Of a stretch of 36,640 bases of DNA, positions 34,698-36,640 are shown piece by piece (positions within the stretch are counted from its first letter, which is position 1; each line of letters begins with the position of its first letter). The stretch lies in the NCBI GenBank assembly GCA_049454295.1, contig JBMTYG010000016.1, positions 1 to 36,640 on the forward strand, given 5' to 3'. The DNA is from UBA7803 sp049454295 (GTDB lineage: Bacteria; Pseudomonadota; Gammaproteobacteria; Pseudomonadales; Azotimanducaceae). Position numbers and translations under genes: made by a program. Under the pieces are notes generated by a model, which saw only the letters and a program-made list of their open reading frames with translations, had not been told where the DNA came from and made no database searches.

Positions 34698-35732
34698 ATG
34701 ATCATGGTATTGCGCGGAATGTTGCTTGCGTTGCTGGCGGTGGTGCACGTGTGCGCATCCGCGGAGGAGTCCGCCGGCGCCGCGTGGGGGCAGATCGACC
34801 TCAAGTCCGTGGTCGTCGCCCCGGGCACCAAGCAGAAGGGGCGCTTCCAGGAGCGGGCCACGTTCGAAGGCTCGTTTCTAGATTCCGCGCTCTGGGCAGC
34901 GCGCGGCGCAGCCCCGGGGCCGACGCTCTGTGTTGTTGCTGCCATCCACGGCGACGAGATCAACAGCTTCGAGATCGCACGGCGAAGCTTCCACCGCATT
35001 GACCCTGCGCTGCTGAAGGGAACGATGATCGTCGTGCCGGAAGCGAACGCCGCCGGGTTCAGGAACCGGAATCGCTACATGATGGATCGTCGCGATCTCA
35101 ATCGCGCGTTCCCGGGGTCGCGTAGAGGGAGTGACACGTCGCTAGTGGCGAGCATCCTGTTCGAGCGGGTCATCCGGAACTGCAACTATCTGGTCGATCT
35201 GCACACAGGCTCGAACTTCCGCAGCAACATCGCCCAGATCCGCGTCGACATGAAAAACGCGCAGGCCCTCGCGTTAGCCGAGAACTTCGGCATTGGCGTT
35301 ATCATCGGCGGTGCGGGTCCGCGCGGCAGCCTGCGCCGCGCGGCGGTCGAGGCCGGCGTGCCTGCGATCATCTACGAGGCGGGTCCCCCCTATGTGTTCC
35401 TCGAACGCGAGATCGAACTCGGCACGCAGGGCGTCCTCAACGTGATGGATTACCTCGGCATGTACGAGTCCGGCGTCCGGCGCGCCCGCCCGAAAAAACT
35501 GCTCAGCTCGAGTTGGGTCCGCGTGCCCCCGGGGCAGGGCGGAGTATTCCTGACCGAGGTCACGCTCGGCGACGCGGTGAAAGAGGGCCAGCTTCTCGGC
35601 ACCGTTGCGGATCCGGTCACAGACGAGGTGCACGAGATTCGCGCGAACCGCTCGGGGGTGGTCATCGGCGCGGCTCTGCCTCAGGTGGTGCTTTCCGGCT
35701 ACGGCGTCTTCCACGTTGGTGAGATCAAATAG
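34698..35732 (+). CDS. Exported succinylglutamate desuccinylase/aspartoacylase-family hydrolase
   Basis: I take ATG 34698 after GGGGAACC; ATG 34704 is an alternative. The 344-residue protein has a signal peptide (LLALLAVVHVCASAEE). The zinc carboxypeptidase-like core of the AstE/AspA family follows: His84 and Glu87 (AAIHGDEINSFEIARR), His169 (VDLHTGSN), the family RDLNRAFPG segment, and a late Glu (AIIYEAGPP). A C-terminal beta domain (VPPGQGGVFLTEVTLGDAVKEGQLLGTVADP) is biotinyl-like, as in many members. It should hydrolyse an N-acyl amino acid or similar amide outside the cytoplasm. It sits between two IS91-type ends and is followed after 17 bases by a secreted protein gene. Confidence 0.87.
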   Translation: MIMVLRGMLLALLAVVHVCASAEESAGAAWGQIDLKSVVVAPGTKQKGRFQERATFEGSFLDSALWAARGAAPGPTLCVVAAIHGDEINSFEIARRSFHRIDPALLKGTMIVVPEANAAGFRNRNRYMMDRRDLNRAFPGSRRGSDTSLVASILFERVIRNCNYLVDLHTGSNFRSNIAQIRVDMKNAQALALAENFGIGVIIGGAGPRGSLRRAAVEAGVPAIIYEAGPPYVFLEREIELGTQGVLNVMDYLGMYESGVRRARPKKLLSSSWVRVPPGQGGVFLTEVTLGDAVKEGQLLGTVADPVTDEVHEIRANRSGVVIGAALPQVVLSGYGVFHVGEIK

Positions 35733-35749
35733 GTGCGCGAGGTCATCCC

Positions 35750-36253
35750 ATGCGCCTGATCCGTCATCCTCTACCTCGTACCCTCACGGCCTCGGCGGCC
35801 AGCGTTTCGATCGCACTGGTGCTGGCGTCGGGTCCAGCCTGTGCCCAGACGGTCCTGCCGTCGAAAAGCCAGACGGTCTCGAGCGGTACCTTTTCGACCG
35901 ATGGCACCGGTGTGGAACGCATCAGTTGGCTCCAGGGCGGGTATTCCCTGATCTCGGCGGGCGCATTCAACGAGGGGCAGTCGGGCGCTGACCTCACGCT
36001 GGACGTCAGCGGCGGCACCTTCACGGTGTCCATCTGCACCCCCACCAATAGGGTCGACATCCCGATCCTGTCGAACGGGGGGCCAGGCACGCCGTGGGCG
36101 AGCGCCCTGCTGGCAGCGTCCAGGGGGTCCGATGGCGAGTACTACAGCTTCGAAAGCAATGTTGGCGATGCCGTTATAGACGGTGGCTACGGTGGTGCGG
36201 TGAATCTCACCGTGAGCCCAGCGGACGCCGCGCAGCCGGTCGAGGGCGAATAG
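35750..36253 (+). CDS. Secreted protein of unknown function, 3' end replaced by IS91 end
   Basis: The ATG at 35750 opens a signal peptide (RTLTASAASVSIALVLASGPACAQ). The remaining roughly 133 residues are small, polar and strand-rich (TVSSGTFSTDGTGVERISW, GADLTLDVSGGTFTVSI, DGGYGGAVNLTVSP). No family is recognised. The IS91-like end begins at 36246, so the last two codons and TAG stop are supplied by the element. The native C-terminus is probably lost. It is 17 bases behind the AstE-like gene and likely co-transcribed. Confidence 0.65.
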   Translation: MRLIRHPLPRTLTASAASVSIALVLASGPACAQTVLPSKSQTVSSGTFSTDGTGVERISWLQGGYSLISAGAFNEGQSGADLTLDVSGGTFTVSICTPTNRVDIPILSNGGPGTPWASALLAASRGSDGEYYSFESNVGDAVIDGGYGGAVNLTVSPADAAQPVEGE

Positions 36254-36275
36254 GGAAAATAAGGGGTCTTTTCCC
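36253..36275. other. Terminal hairpin of the IS91-type end
   Basis: GGGAAAA-TAAGGGGTC-TTTTCCC is a perfect 7-base stem with 9-base loop placed seven bases inside the homology boundary. It is conserved base for base in copy A (26102-26124). Position and conservation suggest it is the subterminal structure recognised during rolling-circle transposition. It could also terminate transcription. Confidence 0.6.
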
Positions 36276-36449
36276 GTGTTGTCAGACGTATGGCAGGAGG
36301 TGGCGTAGCGGGCGGCGCTGGGCCAGCTGATTCCCATCTATGGGGATGGCTCGGAGAGCGCACGGCGGTAGTAGCGGTTGTCGTACGGGTGTCGGGGTGA
36401 ACGGGGAAGCCGAGAAATGGTACGCGCAGCCGGGATGGTCGCCTCGGAT

Positions 36450-36640
36450 TTATTGGCGTTTGGCAAACAGGTCGGGATAGGTGGTATCGGAAGGTGCGCG
36501 TCGTGGCGGTAGCCTTGGTGGGGCACGCTTTTGAACGTGGTCGAGGATCTTGCGGATCAGGTCCGGATCGGTGATAGCCGCTATGACCCGCAGCTGTCTG
36601 CCGCAGAGCGGGCAGCGGGTGATGTCTATGTCGAAGACGC
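36450..36640 (-). CDS. IS91-family transposase, C-terminal part (runs off window)
   Basis: The minus-strand frame enters at the window edge and stops at TAA 36450-36452. The visible 62 residues read VFDIDITRCPLCGRQLRVI, then AAITDPDLIRKILDHV, a Pro/Arg-rich stretch and DLFAKRQ. The CPxCG...LRVIAxIxDPxxIRxILDH block is the characteristic C-terminal segment of IS91-family (Y2-type) transposases. The catalytic tyrosines lie outside the window. Confidence 0.85.
   Translation of the reverse strand, partial: VFDIDITRCPLCGRQLRVIAAITDPDLIRKILDHVQKRAPPRLPPRRAPSDTTYPDLFAKRQ

Larger units (their letters stand above)
36246..36640 (-). mobile_element. IS91-family element, transposase 3' end and terminal region (copy B)
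   Basis: This is the most complete copy of the element end in the window and continues past the right edge. From right to left it contains the end of a transposase gene (36450-36640), about 200 non-coding bases, and the outer boundary near 36246. Just inside the boundary is a hairpin: GGGAAAA (36253-36259), a 9-base loop, and TTTTCCC (36269-36275). In IS91-type rolling-circle elements the origin end lies beyond the transposase stop, so this is probably the origin end; that orientation is from recalled literature. Fragments of the same end are at 26095-26203 and 34590-34684. Confidence 0.8.

Overview
The window is GC-rich DNA from a Gram-negative bacterium. Evidence for this is a TonB-dependent outer-membrane receptor, lipoprotein signals, periplasmic c-type cytochromes and a periplasmic AroQ/PheC-type enzyme. 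The mix (an SO2930-type diheme cytochrome pair, many acyl-CoA dehydrogenases, a P450 and a phosphodiesterase-sulfotransferase protein) fits best with an environmental, possibly marine, gammaproteobacterium. That placement is inference from gene content only.

Layout. Positions 1-5934 hold a broken secreted-protein gene, a very large alkaline-phosphatase-superfamily/TPR/sulfotransferase gene split by one frameshift, and a divergent TonB-dependent receptor. Positions 5990-15520 are a catabolic/lipid block: a SnoaL-like protein, an exported chorismate mutase-cyclohexadienyl dehydratase fusion, a paired acyl-CoA dehydrogenase operon, a sterol-desaturase-family hydroxylase with a small membrane partner, a cytochrome P450, a third acyl-CoA dehydrogenase and a phytanoyl-CoA-dioxygenase-like enzyme. 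Positions 15798-21627 are one tightly coupled operon in which every gene overlaps the next by 1-4 bases: SDR dehydrogenase, amidase, ABC ATPase, permease, SsuA/THI5-like binding protein and SGNH hydrolase. It looks like an import-and-breakdown module for an unknown amide- or ester-containing small molecule. Positions 21597-25908 hold an LCAT-like lipoprotein lipase with no visible start codon, a lone HigA-like regulator, and a beta-helix lipoprotein coupled to a diheme cytochrome c.

From 26095 to the end the window is a mobile, decaying accessory region. A partial IS91-family transposase gene enters from the right edge (36450-36640), followed by its non-coding end (36246-36449). Two other pieces of this same end occur in the window: 26095-26203 matches the outermost part and 34590-34684 matches the transposase-proximal part. 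Between these two pieces lie about 8.4 kb of cargo. The cargo contains a phoD fragment, mazEF, a membrane protein, a HupE/UreJ scrap, an intact copper-type P-type ATPase, an isochorismatase fragment abutting a cytochrome c, a multiply broken SpoIIE-type phosphatase, a methyltransferase, an attC-like palindrome and the 3' half of a tRNA-Arg(CCG) gene. A second cargo segment (an AstE/AspA-like peptidase-fold hydrolase and a secreted protein) lies between the third piece and the intact end.

All family assignments are from reading motifs and recalled family signatures. No database search was run.
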